Positions 26,265 to 35,089 of a stretch of 64,000 nucleotides of DNA are shown one piece after another. Below the pieces are notes generated by a model that made no database searches, was not told the origin of the DNA, and was given only the letters and a program-made list of their open reading frames with translations. Position 1 is the stretch's first letter; each line of letters begins with the position of its first letter. Location: positions 1-64,000 of the forward strand of contig JAFMML010000004.1 of the NCBI GenBank assembly GCA_017859745.1, in the 5' to 3' direction. The position numbers and the translations under genes are program-made. The DNA comes from Planctomycetota bacterium. Lineage in GTDB: Bacteria; Planctomycetota; Phycisphaerae; Phycisphaerales; SM1A02.

Positions 26265-26966
26265 TCACGCCTTCGGGGTCGGCACGCGACCTCGATCGAC
26301 CTGCGCGTACAGCGTGGCGTGCCAGAAGGTGTGCATGATCCCGATCACGTATTCGGCACGGTCCTTCTTCTGCCGCCGGCTGCCCCTCGAGCCGAGATGC
26401 TCGATCAGCAGCGCGGCGTCGAGGCGATTCAGGGCGTGGGCGATCGCGCCGGCATCGAGGGACCGGTCGATCAGACCAGCCGTCTGTTCGAGGCGAATGC
26501 GAGCGGCTACGCCGTCGTCCCAACGGGTCATGAACTTCGACCACGCCCGCTCGAGGCGGGAATCGAGCGGGGCCGCCTCGGAGACGGCCCGGAACAGCGG
26601 GCCGTGGACGACGCAGGCCTCGGCGATGCCGCGAAGTCCCTCGCGGGCACGTCCGTAGGAGGATGCCGCATCGTCGCAATCGCCGCCGAACCAGGGTCCA
26701 GCGGACTCGTGCATCGCCACCTCGACCTCGGACAGCAGCACCTCGATCAGTTCGTGGATGTCCTCGAAGTAGACGTAGAACGCCGGACGGCTCAGAGGCG
26801 TCGCCGCCATCAGTCCGCCGACGGTGAGATCCCGAAACGGCCGTTCGGACAGGAACTCCAGGGCCGCCGCGACGATCAGCGACCGTGCCTGTTCCGGCGA
26901 ATGCCGAGGCGATCTCGTTCGTTCGGCCGGGCTCCGGCGTTGGGGGCGTGGCGGGAGTCGTCTCAC
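26265..26966 (-). CDS. TetR-family transcriptional regulator
   Basis: The 233-residue protein has a TetR N-terminal HTH: ARSLIVAAALEFLSERPFRD (about 27-46), LTVGGLMAATPLSRPAFYVY, FEDIHELIEVLL (ending near residue 80). The C-terminal part resembles the EthR-type ligand domain (ARSYGRAREGLRGIAEA region, then GIMHTFWHATLYAQ). The ATG overlaps the stop of the VTT gene by four bases, so the repressor is translationally coupled to the membrane protein. Its ligand is unknown. In such pairs the regulator commonly controls its own operon. Confidence 0.9.
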   Translation of the reverse strand: MRRLPPRPQRRSPAERTRSPRHSPEQARSLIVAAALEFLSERPFRDLTVGGLMAATPLSRPAFYVYFEDIHELIEVLLSEVEVAMHESAGPWFGGDCDDAASSYGRAREGLRGIAEACVVHGPLFRAVSEAAPLDSRLERAWSKFMTRWDDGVAARIRLEQTAGLIDRSLDAGAIAHALNRLDAALLIEHLGSRGSRRQKKDRAEYVIGIMHTFWHATLYAQVDRGRVPTPKA

Positions 26967-27751
26967 GAGGGCATGCTAGTCGCGTCGCTCCGACCGCCGT
27001 CCGTTGCCGAGGCCGAGTGGATCGATCGAATGGCGATTCGGGAGACCACGACCGCGACGATCACGCTGGCCGCGACACTGCCGTAGACCCCGACTTCGCG
27101 AAGGACCGAGTCCCCGGGCGGCAGGTCGTCGGCGCGGGTCGCCAGATCGGCGGTGTGCCGGGCCGCGAAGCCGATCGACACCGCGGAGAGGGTCCCCGGG
27201 ACGAGACCGACCAGACCCGCGAGGTACTCCCGAAACCGGATCCGGCTGGCCGCGAGGATCCAGTTCATGATCGCGAAGCCCACCGGCGTCATGCGAAGCA
27301 GCACCACCGCGCGTGTCCCCCGGTCGCCGACGGCGGTGTCGATCGCCGCGAGACGCGGATGCCGGTCGAGCACCCTCCCGACCCAGGATCGGAATCCGCG
27401 ACGCACCAGCGCGAAGGTCGCGATCGCCGCGATGAACGAAGCCGTCAGCATCCAGACGAGCCCCCACAGTGGCCCGAAGATCGCGCCCGCCGCCATCGAG
27501 AACAGGGACTTGGGCAGGAACAGGAGCAACGCGAGAGCGACGCTGGCCACGAACATCGCCGGCGCCCACGGACCAAGGGTGCCGAGCCACCGCTCGAAGG
27601 CGGCCTCGTGAGGCTCGACCCAGCGAAACCACGCCGACGCCAGCGCCGCGATCAGCAGCGCGGCGACGCCGATCTTGACCAGCATCCCCCACCACGCGCG
27701 ATGCACGGCGGGCACGGGCCGTCCGGAGGAGCGAACGCCGTTCGACGACAT
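26963..27751 (-). CDS. TVP38/TMEM64 (VTT/DedA-like) membrane protein
   Basis: The product is 262 residues with about six hydrophobic segments and the VTT signature: FLPKSLFSMAAGAIFGPLWG, then FALVRRGFRSWVGRVL, VVLLRMTPVGFAIMNWILAA and FREYLAGLVGLVPGTLS. Family members are membrane proteins linked to lipid scrambling or transport. A GTG at 27757 adds two residues; ATG at 27751 is preferred because TAGGCT ends exactly six bases before it. It is the first gene of a two-gene operon with TetR. Confidence 0.9.
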   Translation of the reverse strand: MSSNGVRSSGRPVPAVHRAWWGMLVKIGVAALLIAALASAWFRWVEPHEAAFERWLGTLGPWAPAMFVASVALALLLFLPKSLFSMAAGAIFGPLWGLVWMLTASFIAAIATFALVRRGFRSWVGRVLDRHPRLAAIDTAVGDRGTRAVVLLRMTPVGFAIMNWILAASRIRFREYLAGLVGLVPGTLSAVSIGFAARHTADLATRADDLPPGDSVLREVGVYGSVAASVIVAVVVSRIAIRSIHSASATDGGRSDATSMPS

Positions 27752-27757
27752 GTCCAC

Positions 27758-27763
27758 AGCCTA
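27758..27763 (-). promoter_or_regulatory. Leaderless -10 TAGGCT of the VTT-TetR operon
   Basis: GGCTAGGCT on the minus strand is followed by GTGGAC and ATG at 27751, giving the six-base spacing seen at other genes here. No Shine-Dalgarno sequence is present. Confidence 0.5.
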
Positions 27764-27880
27764 GCCGTCGGAGCATGCGCCAATGCCCACGACGCCGACC
27801 TCGTCCCCACGCCGTCGGGCGGTCCCGAGGCTGCTCTGCTCGCGCGCGGGACGGCCGGGATCGCGGAACCCGAGCGCCGG

Positions 27881-27886
27881 GTTAGC
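27881..27886 (+). promoter_or_regulatory. -10-like TAGCAT of the DoxX-like gene
   Basis: GGTTAGCAT lies 23 nt before the ATG at 27910; a GAGG element lies between them, so this promoter would give a short leader with a weak ribosome-binding site. Confidence 0.35.
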
Positions 27887-27909
27887 ATCCGTCCCGAGGA
27901 CCACACCCC

Positions 27910-28323
27910 ATGCTCGAACGACTTCTCGATCCCATCGTGTCGGCCCAACTGCTGTCGGCCCTGCTGCTCGCCATCCTGTTTCTGCAGTCGGGTCTCGACA
28001 AGGTCTTCGACTTCAAGGGCAATCTCGCCTGGCTCAACGACCACTTCGGCAAGAGCCCGTTGCGCGGACAGGTCCTTCCGATGCTGGTGGTGGTCACCAT
28101 CACCGAGTGCGCCGCCGGGGCCCTCGCCGCGGCCGGAGCGTTCCAGATCGCCTTCGGCGACTCCACGACGTTGGCTCTCTGGGGTGCGCAGCTCTCGGCC
28201 CTGAACCTGGTCATGCTCTTCTTCGGCCAGCGGATCGCGAAGGACTACGCCGGCGCCGCGGCGCTGGTGCCGTACTTCCTTCTGAGCATCGGATCGATCC
28301 TGCTGTTGGGACTTCTCGCCTGA
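27910..28323 (+). CDS. DoxX-like small membrane protein
   Basis: The 137-residue protein has four membrane spans and resembles the DoxX/DoxD-like family: LLSALLLAILFLQSGLDKVF, FDFKGNLAWLNDHFGK, VLPMLVVVTITECAAGALAA, AAALVPYFLLSIGSILLLGL. Family members are associated with quinone/thiol redox chemistry, but this is not established for this subgroup. It lies 71 bp upstream of the sialidase-like gene on the same strand and may be expressed with it. Confidence 0.83.
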   Translation: MLERLLDPIVSAQLLSALLLAILFLQSGLDKVFDFKGNLAWLNDHFGKSPLRGQVLPMLVVVTITECAAGALAAAGAFQIAFGDSTTLALWGAQLSALNLVMLFFGQRIAKDYAGAAALVPYFLLSIGSILLLGLLA

Positions 28324-28393
28324 CCTTCCGGCCTTGACGCGGACTTCGATCGGTCCCGGAACCGCGTCGACCGCTTCCGATGGAGTCGATCCC

Positions 28394-29755
28394 ATGAACG
28401 ACGCCGACCGGATTCGCTTCCTGCGCCGAAGTCCCCATCCGGCGCTTCTTGCGTCGGCGATCGCGACCCTTCTGGTCGCGTCGGGCCTCGCCGCCTCTCC
28501 GACCGCCATCGATCCGCCTGCGGCCGCCGGATCGTTCGGCCTCGAACTCGTCGAGGACGACGGAGCCGTCATCGCCACCTGGATCGAACCGCGCGAAGGC
28601 GCTGCGGCGATTCGGTTCAGCCGCTTCGATCCCGCCGGAAAGGGCTCGTGGTCGGCGCCGCGGACCGTCGCGGAGCGGAAGGACCTGTTCGCCAACTGGG
28701 CGGATCGTCCCGCGGTGCGTCGGGTCGCCGACGGATCGCTGCTGGCCCACGAACTTCGCAAGATCGCCGAGGGAACCTACGCCTACGGGGTGCGGCTGTC
28801 GCGATCGACCGACGAGGGCGCGACATGGACGGATCTGGGATGGCTGCACGACGACACCCGATCCGTCGAACATGGATTCGTCTCGATGCTGACCGAAGGA
28901 GACGACACGCTTGCGGTCTGGCTCGATGGCCGCGAGATGCCGGAACAGGCGGCCGGCGACGGACACGGCCACGGCCACGGGCACGAGGCGGCGGGAGGGG
29001 CCATGACGCTGCGCACGGCGATCCTCCCCGGCAAGGGGCCGGCACCGAAGGCGGAGTCGCCGAAGGGACCTGCGACCTCGCGAGGGCTCGACGGTCGAGT
29101 GTGCGAGTGCTGCGCGACCGACGTGGCGATGACCGACCGCGGACCGGTGGTGGTCTATCGAGATCGGGGCCCCAACGAGGAGCGAGACATCTCCATCGTG
29201 CGACGCGACCAGGGTCGCTGGACCGCTCCCGCACCCGTGTCTTCCGACGGCTGGATCATGCCGGGATGCCCCGTCAACGGGCCGTCGATCGCCGCGGACG
29301 GCTCGAAGGTGTGTGTCGTCTGGTTCACCGCGGCGGTCGGCGATCTCGACGACCCGAGTCCACCGAGAACGCTGGCGGCCCGCAGCCCGGATGGCGGCGC
29401 GACCTTCGGGCCCGCGGTCGAACTCTCGGCCACCACCATCGGCCGCACCGATGTGGTGATGCTCCCCTCGGGCGACGCCGTCGCGTGCTGGGTCGATCGT
29501 CTCGATCCACCGATCGCGGGTGAGTCGCCCATGGACCGCAGAACCGATCGGGGTTCGATCGCGCTGCGCCGCATCCGCGCCGACGGATCCCTCGGCGAGA
29601 CGCTGCTGGCGGCGCCGATGCATCCGGGACGCCTCGCGGGCGTCCCCAGACTGGCGTCGCTCGGCGGCGACGGGACCGAACCGCGACTGCTGCTCTCCTG
29701 GCGCGACGAGGACTCGGATCGCCTGCGGGCGATGGTGCTGCGTCCGCCGCAGTGA
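28394..29755 (+). CDS. Sialidase-like beta-propeller protein, exported
   Basis: The 453-residue protein has a signal peptide (HPALLASAIATLLVASGLAA). The body shows sialidase-type Asp-box turns (RSTDEGATWTDLG, RSPDGGATFGPAVEL) over about six propeller blades. Two unusual metal-binding-like elements are present: DGHGHGHGHE (about residues 196-205) and VCECCATDVAM (about 236-246). The Asp and Arg residues of true sialidases (catalytic Tyr/Glu and Arg triad) are not all identifiable, so hydrolysis of sialic acid should not be assumed. Start at ATG 28394 has GGAG 8 nt upstream; a start at 28334 would lack the signal. It precedes a sulfatase by 55 bp. Confidence 0.8.
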   Translation: MNDADRIRFLRRSPHPALLASAIATLLVASGLAASPTAIDPPAAAGSFGLELVEDDGAVIATWIEPREGAAAIRFSRFDPAGKGSWSAPRTVAERKDLFANWADRPAVRRVADGSLLAHELRKIAEGTYAYGVRLSRSTDEGATWTDLGWLHDDTRSVEHGFVSMLTEGDDTLAVWLDGREMPEQAAGDGHGHGHGHEAAGGAMTLRTAILPGKGPAPKAESPKGPATSRGLDGRVCECCATDVAMTDRGPVVVYRDRGPNEERDISIVRRDQGRWTAPAPVSSDGWIMPGCPVNGPSIAADGSKVCVVWFTAAVGDLDDPSPPRTLAARSPDGGATFGPAVELSATTIGRTDVVMLPSGDAVACWVDRLDPPIAGESPMDRRTDRGSIALRRIRADGSLGETLLAAPMHPGRLAGVPRLASLGGDGTEPRLLLSWRDEDSDRLRAMVLRPPQ

Positions 29756-29798
29756 CCGCCGCCGATTCGTCGGCGGAGGCGTCGCGATCGGGGTTCAC

Positions 29799-29804
29799 TA
29801 CGAT
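29799..29804 (+). promoter_or_regulatory. Leaderless -10 TACGAT of the sulfatase gene
   Basis: TACGAT is followed by TCGGGC and the ATG at 29811, again with six bases. It lies in the 55-bp gap after the sialidase-like gene, so the sulfatase probably has its own promoter. Confidence 0.5.
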
Positions 29805-29810
29805 TCGGGC

Positions 29811-31448
29811 ATGAGCATTCGAACGCTTGCCGGAATCGCACTGGCCGCCGCCACGACCGCGACCGCGTCGCCGCAGGCCGAGCCGTCCGCCGAGGCGGCG
29901 CGTCGGCCCAACATCGTCTTCATCATGGCCGACGACCACTGCATGCAGGCGATCTCCTGCTACGGCGCGTCCGCCGGCCCGAACGTCGTCGAGACGCCGG
30001 GCATCGATCGGATCGCCCGCGAAGGCATGCGCTTCGATCGGGCCAGCGTCACCAACGCGATCTGCGGCCCGTCGCGGGCGACGATCCTCACCGGGAAGCA
30101 CTGCCACCAGCACGGCTTCGCGACCAACGGCCAGAAGTTCGACGGATCCCAGCAGACCTTCCCGAAGCTGCTGCAGCAGGCCGGCTACCGCACCGAGGTC
30201 GTGGGCAAGTGGCACCTGTCGAGCCCGCCCAGCGGATTCGATCGAAGCGAGGTCCTCGTCGGCCAGGGCGACTACTGGAACCCGTTGCTCGTCCTGGACG
30301 GGAAGCGGTCGCGGCGCGAAGGCCACACCACCGATCTCATCCACCAGTCCGCGGTCGAGCGCCTCGAGGCGTTCGCCGCCGACGACGACGCCCGCCCGTT
30401 CCTGCTGATGGTGCATCACAAGGCGCCGCACCGGAACTGGATGCCCCATCCGCGACATCTGGACCTGTTCACCGACGGCGACCTTCCGGTGCCGGACAGC
30501 TTCTTCGACGCTCCGGACCGGCGCTCCCCCGCCGGCGCGATCCAGACCATGCAGATCGATCGGGATCTCGCGTGGCTCTACGACCTGAAGATCGATCCCA
30601 CGACGCTCTACCCCGACGAGGAGGTCTCGCGGCTCGATCGGTGGATGACGAACGAACTCGCCCGCGTCCCGCAGGAGGCCCTCGACGCCTACGCCGAGGC
30701 GCACGGCGAGGAGAACGCGGCCCTCGCCGCCGCGATCGACGCCATGAGCCCCCGCGAGCTTGCGCTCTGGAAGTTCCAGCGCTACGCCAAGAACTACCTG
30801 CGGACCGCGCAGGGCGTCGACGACTCCGTCGGCGGCATCCTCGAGGCGCTCGACCGGCTCGACCTGGCCGACGACACCATCGTGGTCTACACCAGCGACC
30901 AGGGCTGGTATCTCGGCGAACAGGGCTGGTACGACAAGCGGTGGATGTACGAGCCCAGCTTCCGCACCCCCCTCGTGGTGCGATGGCCCGGCGTGGTCGA
31001 GGCGGGCTCGACCTCCGACGCGCTGGCGCAGAACCTCGACTTCGCCTCGACCTTCCTCGAGGCCGCGGGCGTCGCGCCGCCGGCCGATCTCCAGGGCCGG
31101 AGCCTCGTGCCGGTGCTGCGCGGCGAATCGGGCGCCGACGAGACGCTGCGCGACGCGGCGTACTACCGCTACGAGGAGTCGCGAGGCGCCCACACCGTGC
31201 CGCGGCACGAAGGCGTCGCGACTCGCGAGGCGAAGCTGATCCGCTACCTCGATCTGCTCGACGACGAGGGAGACGCGATCCTCGAGCTCTACCGTCTCGA
31301 TGTCGATCCTGAGGAGCGCGACAACCTCGCCGGCCGCCCCGAGCACGCCGAACTCGAACGAAGCATGCTCGATCGCCTCGACGACCTCCGCGCGTCGTAC
31401 CAGGCGCCGGAGAACGTGCCCGCTCCGACGCCCCGCCCGGGAACCTGA
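29811..31448 (+). CDS. Sulfatase (formylglycine-dependent), secreted
   Basis: This 545-residue enzyme starts with a short signal (TLAGIALAAATTATASPQA). Metal-binding residues begin at RRPNIVFIMADDHCMQAISC; the formylglycine motif is C85-G-P-S-R89 followed by ATILTGKHCHQHG. EVVGKWHLSS, HHKAPHRNWMPH and YTSDQGWYLGEQGWYDKRWM are characteristic of the heparan/mucin-type sulfatase subfamily, with the extra Tyr-Asp-Lys-Arg block often seen there. The C-terminal half includes LYRLDVDPEERDNLAGRPEH, the family's closing motif. It likely removes sulfate from host or algal glycans. A -10 six bases before the ATG supports this start. The third sulfatase in the window. Confidence 0.94.
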   Translation: MSIRTLAGIALAAATTATASPQAEPSAEAARRPNIVFIMADDHCMQAISCYGASAGPNVVETPGIDRIAREGMRFDRASVTNAICGPSRATILTGKHCHQHGFATNGQKFDGSQQTFPKLLQQAGYRTEVVGKWHLSSPPSGFDRSEVLVGQGDYWNPLLVLDGKRSRREGHTTDLIHQSAVERLEAFAADDDARPFLLMVHHKAPHRNWMPHPRHLDLFTDGDLPVPDSFFDAPDRRSPAGAIQTMQIDRDLAWLYDLKIDPTTLYPDEEVSRLDRWMTNELARVPQEALDAYAEAHGEENAALAAAIDAMSPRELALWKFQRYAKNYLRTAQGVDDSVGGILEALDRLDLADDTIVVYTSDQGWYLGEQGWYDKRWMYEPSFRTPLVVRWPGVVEAGSTSDALAQNLDFASTFLEAAGVAPPADLQGRSLVPVLRGESGADETLRDAAYYRYEESRGAHTVPRHEGVATREAKLIRYLDLLDDEGDAILELYRLDVDPEERDNLAGRPEHAELERSMLDRLDDLRASYQAPENVPAPTPRPGT

Positions 31449-31512
31449 TCGCATCGGGACTCGCGAATCGGCCGGGCCCTTCGGTCTCCGCTCCGACGCG
31501 ACGGCGGCTCGC

Positions 31513-33366
31513 CTACCTGGTGCGCGACCAGCTGCCCAGCAGGTGGGCCAGATCGCTCGCCCCCACGACGCCGTCGAGATCGAGATCCGCCGGACCGCCC
31601 GGCGACCCCCAGTGGGCCAGCAGCATCGCGACGTCCGGCCCCGAGGTGAAGCCGTCGCCGTCGAGGTCGCCCCGCGGCGTCGACGCCGTGTTCCAGAACG
31701 CGTCGACGTCCGCCGCGTCGAGGCTGCCGTCGCCGTCGAAGTCGAGCATTTCGCGTCCGGGGACCAGCGGGCCGAGGCCCCATGCCTGGAACGATGCCCA
31801 ATCGGCGCGGTCCACCGCGCCCCCGCCATCGACGTCGCCGAGCCGCGACGGTGGATAGGCGGTCCACAACTCGCCCGCAGGCAGATTCGCCAGCGTGCGA
31901 ACCGGTCCGTCGTTGGGCCATCGCACCGTGATCTCGTCGGCGGCGTCGTGGGGCCCCATGCCGAAGTGCAGGACGGTCTCGTTCTGCCCCAGGTAGCCGT
32001 TGCCGCCGACGTGCACTTCGGCCCACTGTCGAAGGGTCCCCACCCGAAGTCGAGCGGTCGCGCCGATCGCGTGGTGGTTGGGCGCCTCGCCGACGACCCG
32101 AACCCGGAGCCAGTTTCGCACGTCGCCGTGGTGGTTGATGTAGAGCGCGACGTTGCCGCCGTGATTGTTCTGCAGCATGTCGAGGTCCCCGTCGCCATCG
32201 ACGTCGCCGACGATGGAGACGTAGGAGACCCCCGCGGTGCCGGCGAGATCGGCGCCGGCGGTGACGTCCACCATCGGCGGGGAACCCGGGTTCATGTACA
32301 GGTTGTTGGCGTCGAACTGGTCGTTGACGTAGAGATCGAGGTCGGTGTCGTTGTCGAAGTCCCAGAGGATCGCGGCCCAACTGAGGGTGTGGTGGGCGAC
32401 GCCCCACAGCTCCTGCTGCTCCTCCCAGGTCCCGTCGGGGCGGCTCACGATGAGCGGATTCGCGCCCAGGAGCGGCGGAACGGGATCGCTGATGTTGGTG
32501 AGGTAGAAGTCGGGGCGTCCATCCCGATTCAGGTCTCCAGCGGCGATGCCCATCGAGAACAGCGAAACGTCGGTGCCGCTCGACTCGGAGACCTCCACCA
32601 GCGTCCCGACGTCGTTGCGGAACAACTGGTTCGGCCCGGTGAACGGGCCTCGATCGTTGCTGAGATAGAGATCCGGCCAGGTGTCGCCGTCGGTGTTGGT
32701 CCACATGCTCTGCAGCGAGGCCCGCTCGCTCTCGGCGCCCCATTCCGAACCCACGCGCTCGAAGGTGCCGTCGCCTCGATTTCGGTAGAGCCGGTTGCGG
32801 ATCGAGTCCCCGGCACCCGGGATGATGTACTGGCACGTGTACAGGTCGAGCCAGCCGTCGCCATCGAAGTCCGCGACGCTCGCGCCCTTGGTCGGCAGCG
32901 ACTCCGCGATGCCCGCCTCTTCGGAGACGTCGGTGAAGCTCCAGGGCGAATCCTGCCGGTACAGGCGATTGTCGTCGCCGAGGTACTGGCCGACGAAGAG
33001 GTCCAGATCGCGATCCCCGTCGTAGTCGAAGGCGAGCACCACACTGGGTTCGGTCAACGGGAACAGGGCCGCGTCGAAGCTCCGATTGGCGAAGTTCCCC
33101 GCGCCGTCGTTCTCGAAGAACCCGATCAGTCCGTTGCTGCGACCCAGCAGCACGAGATCGTCGTCCCCGTCGAGGTCGAGATCCGCCAGGGCCATGCCGA
33201 AACCGGAGTACCCGAACAGCGGCGGGTACTGTTGCATCGTGTACTGGATGCCCCGATCGAACGCTTCGGAGGTGAACGGGATCACCTCGTCGCCGGCCGA
33301 CGCCGCGCCGACCGCTGCCGGCACCGTCAGAAGCAGCACGAGCGAGGTTGTGCGGGGGACCGGCAT
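31513..33366 (-). CDS. CRTAC1/UnbV-type FG-GAP repeat protein with dockerin
   Basis: The 617-residue secreted protein has a signal peptide (TTSLVLLLTVPAAVGAASA), then seven or so FG-GAP/VCBS-like repeats with calcium-loop motifs (DLDLDGDDDLVLLG, DYDGDRDLDLFVGQ, DFDGDGWLDLYTC, DLNRDGRPDFYLT). Residues about 430-510 are the ASPIC/UnbV domain (NWLRVRVVGEAPNHHAIGA, QWAEVHVGGNGYLGQNE, LHFGMG). The C-terminus (about 525-617) has dockerin-like repeats (DLDGDGFTSGPDVAMLLAHW, DLDLDGVVGASDLAHLLGSW) plus two looser ones. ATG at 33366 has a strong AAGGAGG 13 nt upstream. It is probably an extracellular adhesion or carbohydrate-binding protein. It converges on the sulfatase gene. Confidence 0.88.
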   Translation of the reverse strand: MPVPRTTSLVLLLTVPAAVGAASAGDEVIPFTSEAFDRGIQYTMQQYPPLFGYSGFGMALADLDLDGDDDLVLLGRSNGLIGFFENDGAGNFANRSFDAALFPLTEPSVVLAFDYDGDRDLDLFVGQYLGDDNRLYRQDSPWSFTDVSEEAGIAESLPTKGASVADFDGDGWLDLYTCQYIIPGAGDSIRNRLYRNRGDGTFERVGSEWGAESERASLQSMWTNTDGDTWPDLYLSNDRGPFTGPNQLFRNDVGTLVEVSESSGTDVSLFSMGIAAGDLNRDGRPDFYLTNISDPVPPLLGANPLIVSRPDGTWEEQQELWGVAHHTLSWAAILWDFDNDTDLDLYVNDQFDANNLYMNPGSPPMVDVTAGADLAGTAGVSYVSIVGDVDGDGDLDMLQNNHGGNVALYINHHGDVRNWLRVRVVGEAPNHHAIGATARLRVGTLRQWAEVHVGGNGYLGQNETVLHFGMGPHDAADEITVRWPNDGPVRTLANLPAGELWTAYPPSRLGDVDGGGAVDRADWASFQAWGLGPLVPGREMLDFDGDGSLDAADVDAFWNTASTPRGDLDGDGFTSGPDVAMLLAHWGSPGGPADLDLDGVVGASDLAHLLGSWSRTR

Positions 33367-33443
33367 GTCCGAGACGCGACCTCCTTCCGCTGAGCTCCGC
33401 TCTGCCGAACTCCCCCCCCATTTCGCACGGAAGTTCATCAACA

Positions 33444-33471
33444 AGACTAACCCGCGATCGCCCTTGGGCAA
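33444..33471 (-). promoter_or_regulatory. Promoter of the CRTAC1 gene
   Basis: On the minus strand TTGCCC (33471-33466), a 16-bp spacer and TAGTCT (33449-33444) form the best sigma70-like pair in the window. It gives a leader of about 70 nt containing the AAGGAGG ribosome-binding site. Confidence 0.5.
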
Positions 33472-33517
33472 CGACGACATCGTGACCACCGATCGATTTT
33501 CCGGGGATCGGTCCCCG

Positions 33518-35089
33518 ATGCGGGCGATCTTCCCGGTCGCGGTGGCGATCTCGCTTCTCGGATTCGCCATGGCGGCAGGTCCCCACGCCCTCACCGCGAG
33601 CGTGGCAGGCACCGACGCCCGGGCGATGTCCCCTGTGGTTCCGGGGCACGCCAGATCGAAGGAGGTCGAACCTCCAGCGGCACCGGAACTCGACGAGGCG
33701 GGCGAGGAAGGTCCGGGTGCCGAAGCCGCCCGGACGATCGATCCCGACGAGATGGCCGCCCTCGCCGAGCTGCTCGGAGGCACGACCTGGGCCCGCCGCG
33801 CCCTCGGTGTGATGCGACTCGAGTCGATGCCGTCGGCGATCGCGGGGCCGCGCCTCGCCGCGGCGCTTGCCGATCCCGCATGGCAGGTGCGTTCCTTCGC
33901 CGCCGCCGTGTCGTCGCGACGCGGCGAGCTCGAACGTCTCGACGAGCGTCTGAAGGTCGAGCCCCATCCCCTCGTGGTGCGGACGCTCCTGCGCGGCCGA
34001 GCCCGAGGCGACGAGATCCGTCTCGCGCGCGGCATCGAGCAACTGCTCGCCAGCGGCGACGACGCCGAGCGCCTGCTCGGCGTCGAACTCGCCCTCGCCT
34101 CGGGGCTCGATGCGCTCGCCGAGAGGGCGGAGGACGTCTTCGTCTCGATCGTCCTGCGGATGACCGCGGCCGAGGCCGGTCGCTTGTCGCCTCGGCTCGC
34201 GGAGATCTCCCGTGCCGACGATCTGCGGCGCGACCATCGCTGGCGCTCGTGGCTGCGCCGAAACCGCGGCCGGCTCGAACTCGACGGCGCGTGGCTTCGT
34301 CCTGCCCGAACCGCCGTGTCCGACGAGGACGTCGGCGGAGCTTCCCGCGAACCCGCGGCCGCGCCCATCGGCCCGCCCAACGCCATCGCGGCCCTCGAAC
34401 CTCGCTCCTTCGTCGGACTCGTCGAGTACGTGCGGGAACTTGCCGAGCGACGCGTGGATCTCGCCGTGGCGATCGACTGCACCGCCAGCATGTCCGGTGA
34501 ACTCGCCGAGGTGCAGGGTGGCCTCGACGATCTGATGCTGTTCGTGGGCGACGTCTGCGCGGACCTTCGAATCGGCGTGGTCGCCTACCGAGATCGCCGC
34601 GACCGGTTCGAGACGCTGCCGATGGACTTCACGGGATCGCTCGCCCAGGCGCGGACCTTCCTCTGGCGCCTGACCGCCGAAGGCGGCGGCGATCGGCCCG
34701 AGGCCGTTCGGCCCGCCCTGGAACGACTGTTCCGGGAGTTCTCCTGGTCGCCGGATCGAACCGGAGTGGTCGTGCTGGTGGGAGACGCGCCGCCGCACCC
34801 CGGTCACGGGGCCGCCTGCATCGACCTCGCGAAACGAGCGGCCGCGGTGGGCATCACCACCCACGCGATCTCCGCGGCGCCGCCGCTCGAGGATGAAGAG
34901 GCTCCCGCGCGAGGCCGTCGCGGTCCGCCGGAGCACTTCCCCGAAATCGCGGCGGCCGGTGGAGGGCGACTCGTCGAACTCGCCGAGGACGACTCGCTGG
35001 TCGCCGAGATCGCGGGTCTCACCATCGGGGGCCGGTTCGAGGAGGCCCTCGGCGGATTCTTCGAGGCCTACCTTGCCGTCTGCCGCTGA
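33518..35089 (+). CDS. Exported protein with helical repeat and von Willebrand A domain
   Basis: The 523-residue protein has an N-terminal hydrophobic signal or anchor (RAIFPVAVAISLLGFAMAAG). Residues about 75-250 look like HEAT-type helical repeats (LAELLGGTTWARRALGVM, LADPAWQVRSFAAAV). Residues about 313-500 are a VWA domain with an intact MIDAS: D320-C-T-A-S (DxTxS), then GVVAYRDRRDRFETLPMDFT with the Thr and VVLVGDAPPHPGHG with the Asp. The extreme C-terminus extends the domain. VWA proteins bind partners through a divalent metal. Its 3' end overlaps the converging obg gene by 22 bp. The starting ATG is not supported by a clear Shine-Dalgarno. Confidence 0.86.
   Translation: MRAIFPVAVAISLLGFAMAAGPHALTASVAGTDARAMSPVVPGHARSKEVEPPAAPELDEAGEEGPGAEAARTIDPDEMAALAELLGGTTWARRALGVMRLESMPSAIAGPRLAAALADPAWQVRSFAAAVSSRRGELERLDERLKVEPHPLVVRTLLRGRARGDEIRLARGIEQLLASGDDAERLLGVELALASGLDALAERAEDVFVSIVLRMTAAEAGRLSPRLAEISRADDLRRDHRWRSWLRRNRGRLELDGAWLRPARTAVSDEDVGGASREPAAAPIGPPNAIAALEPRSFVGLVEYVRELAERRVDLAVAIDCTASMSGELAEVQGGLDDLMLFVGDVCADLRIGVVAYRDRRDRFETLPMDFTGSLAQARTFLWRLTAEGGGDRPEAVRPALERLFREFSWSPDRTGVVVLVGDAPPHPGHGAACIDLAKRAAAVGITTHAISAAPPLEDEEAPARGRRGPPEHFPEIAAAGGGRLVELAEDDSLVAEIAGLTIGGRFEEALGGFFEAYLAVCR

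Noticed and set aside
28394-29755. True sialidase activity
   Set aside because: Asp-box turns are present but the full arginine triad and catalytic Tyr/Glu could not be placed, so only a sialidase-like propeller is claimed.
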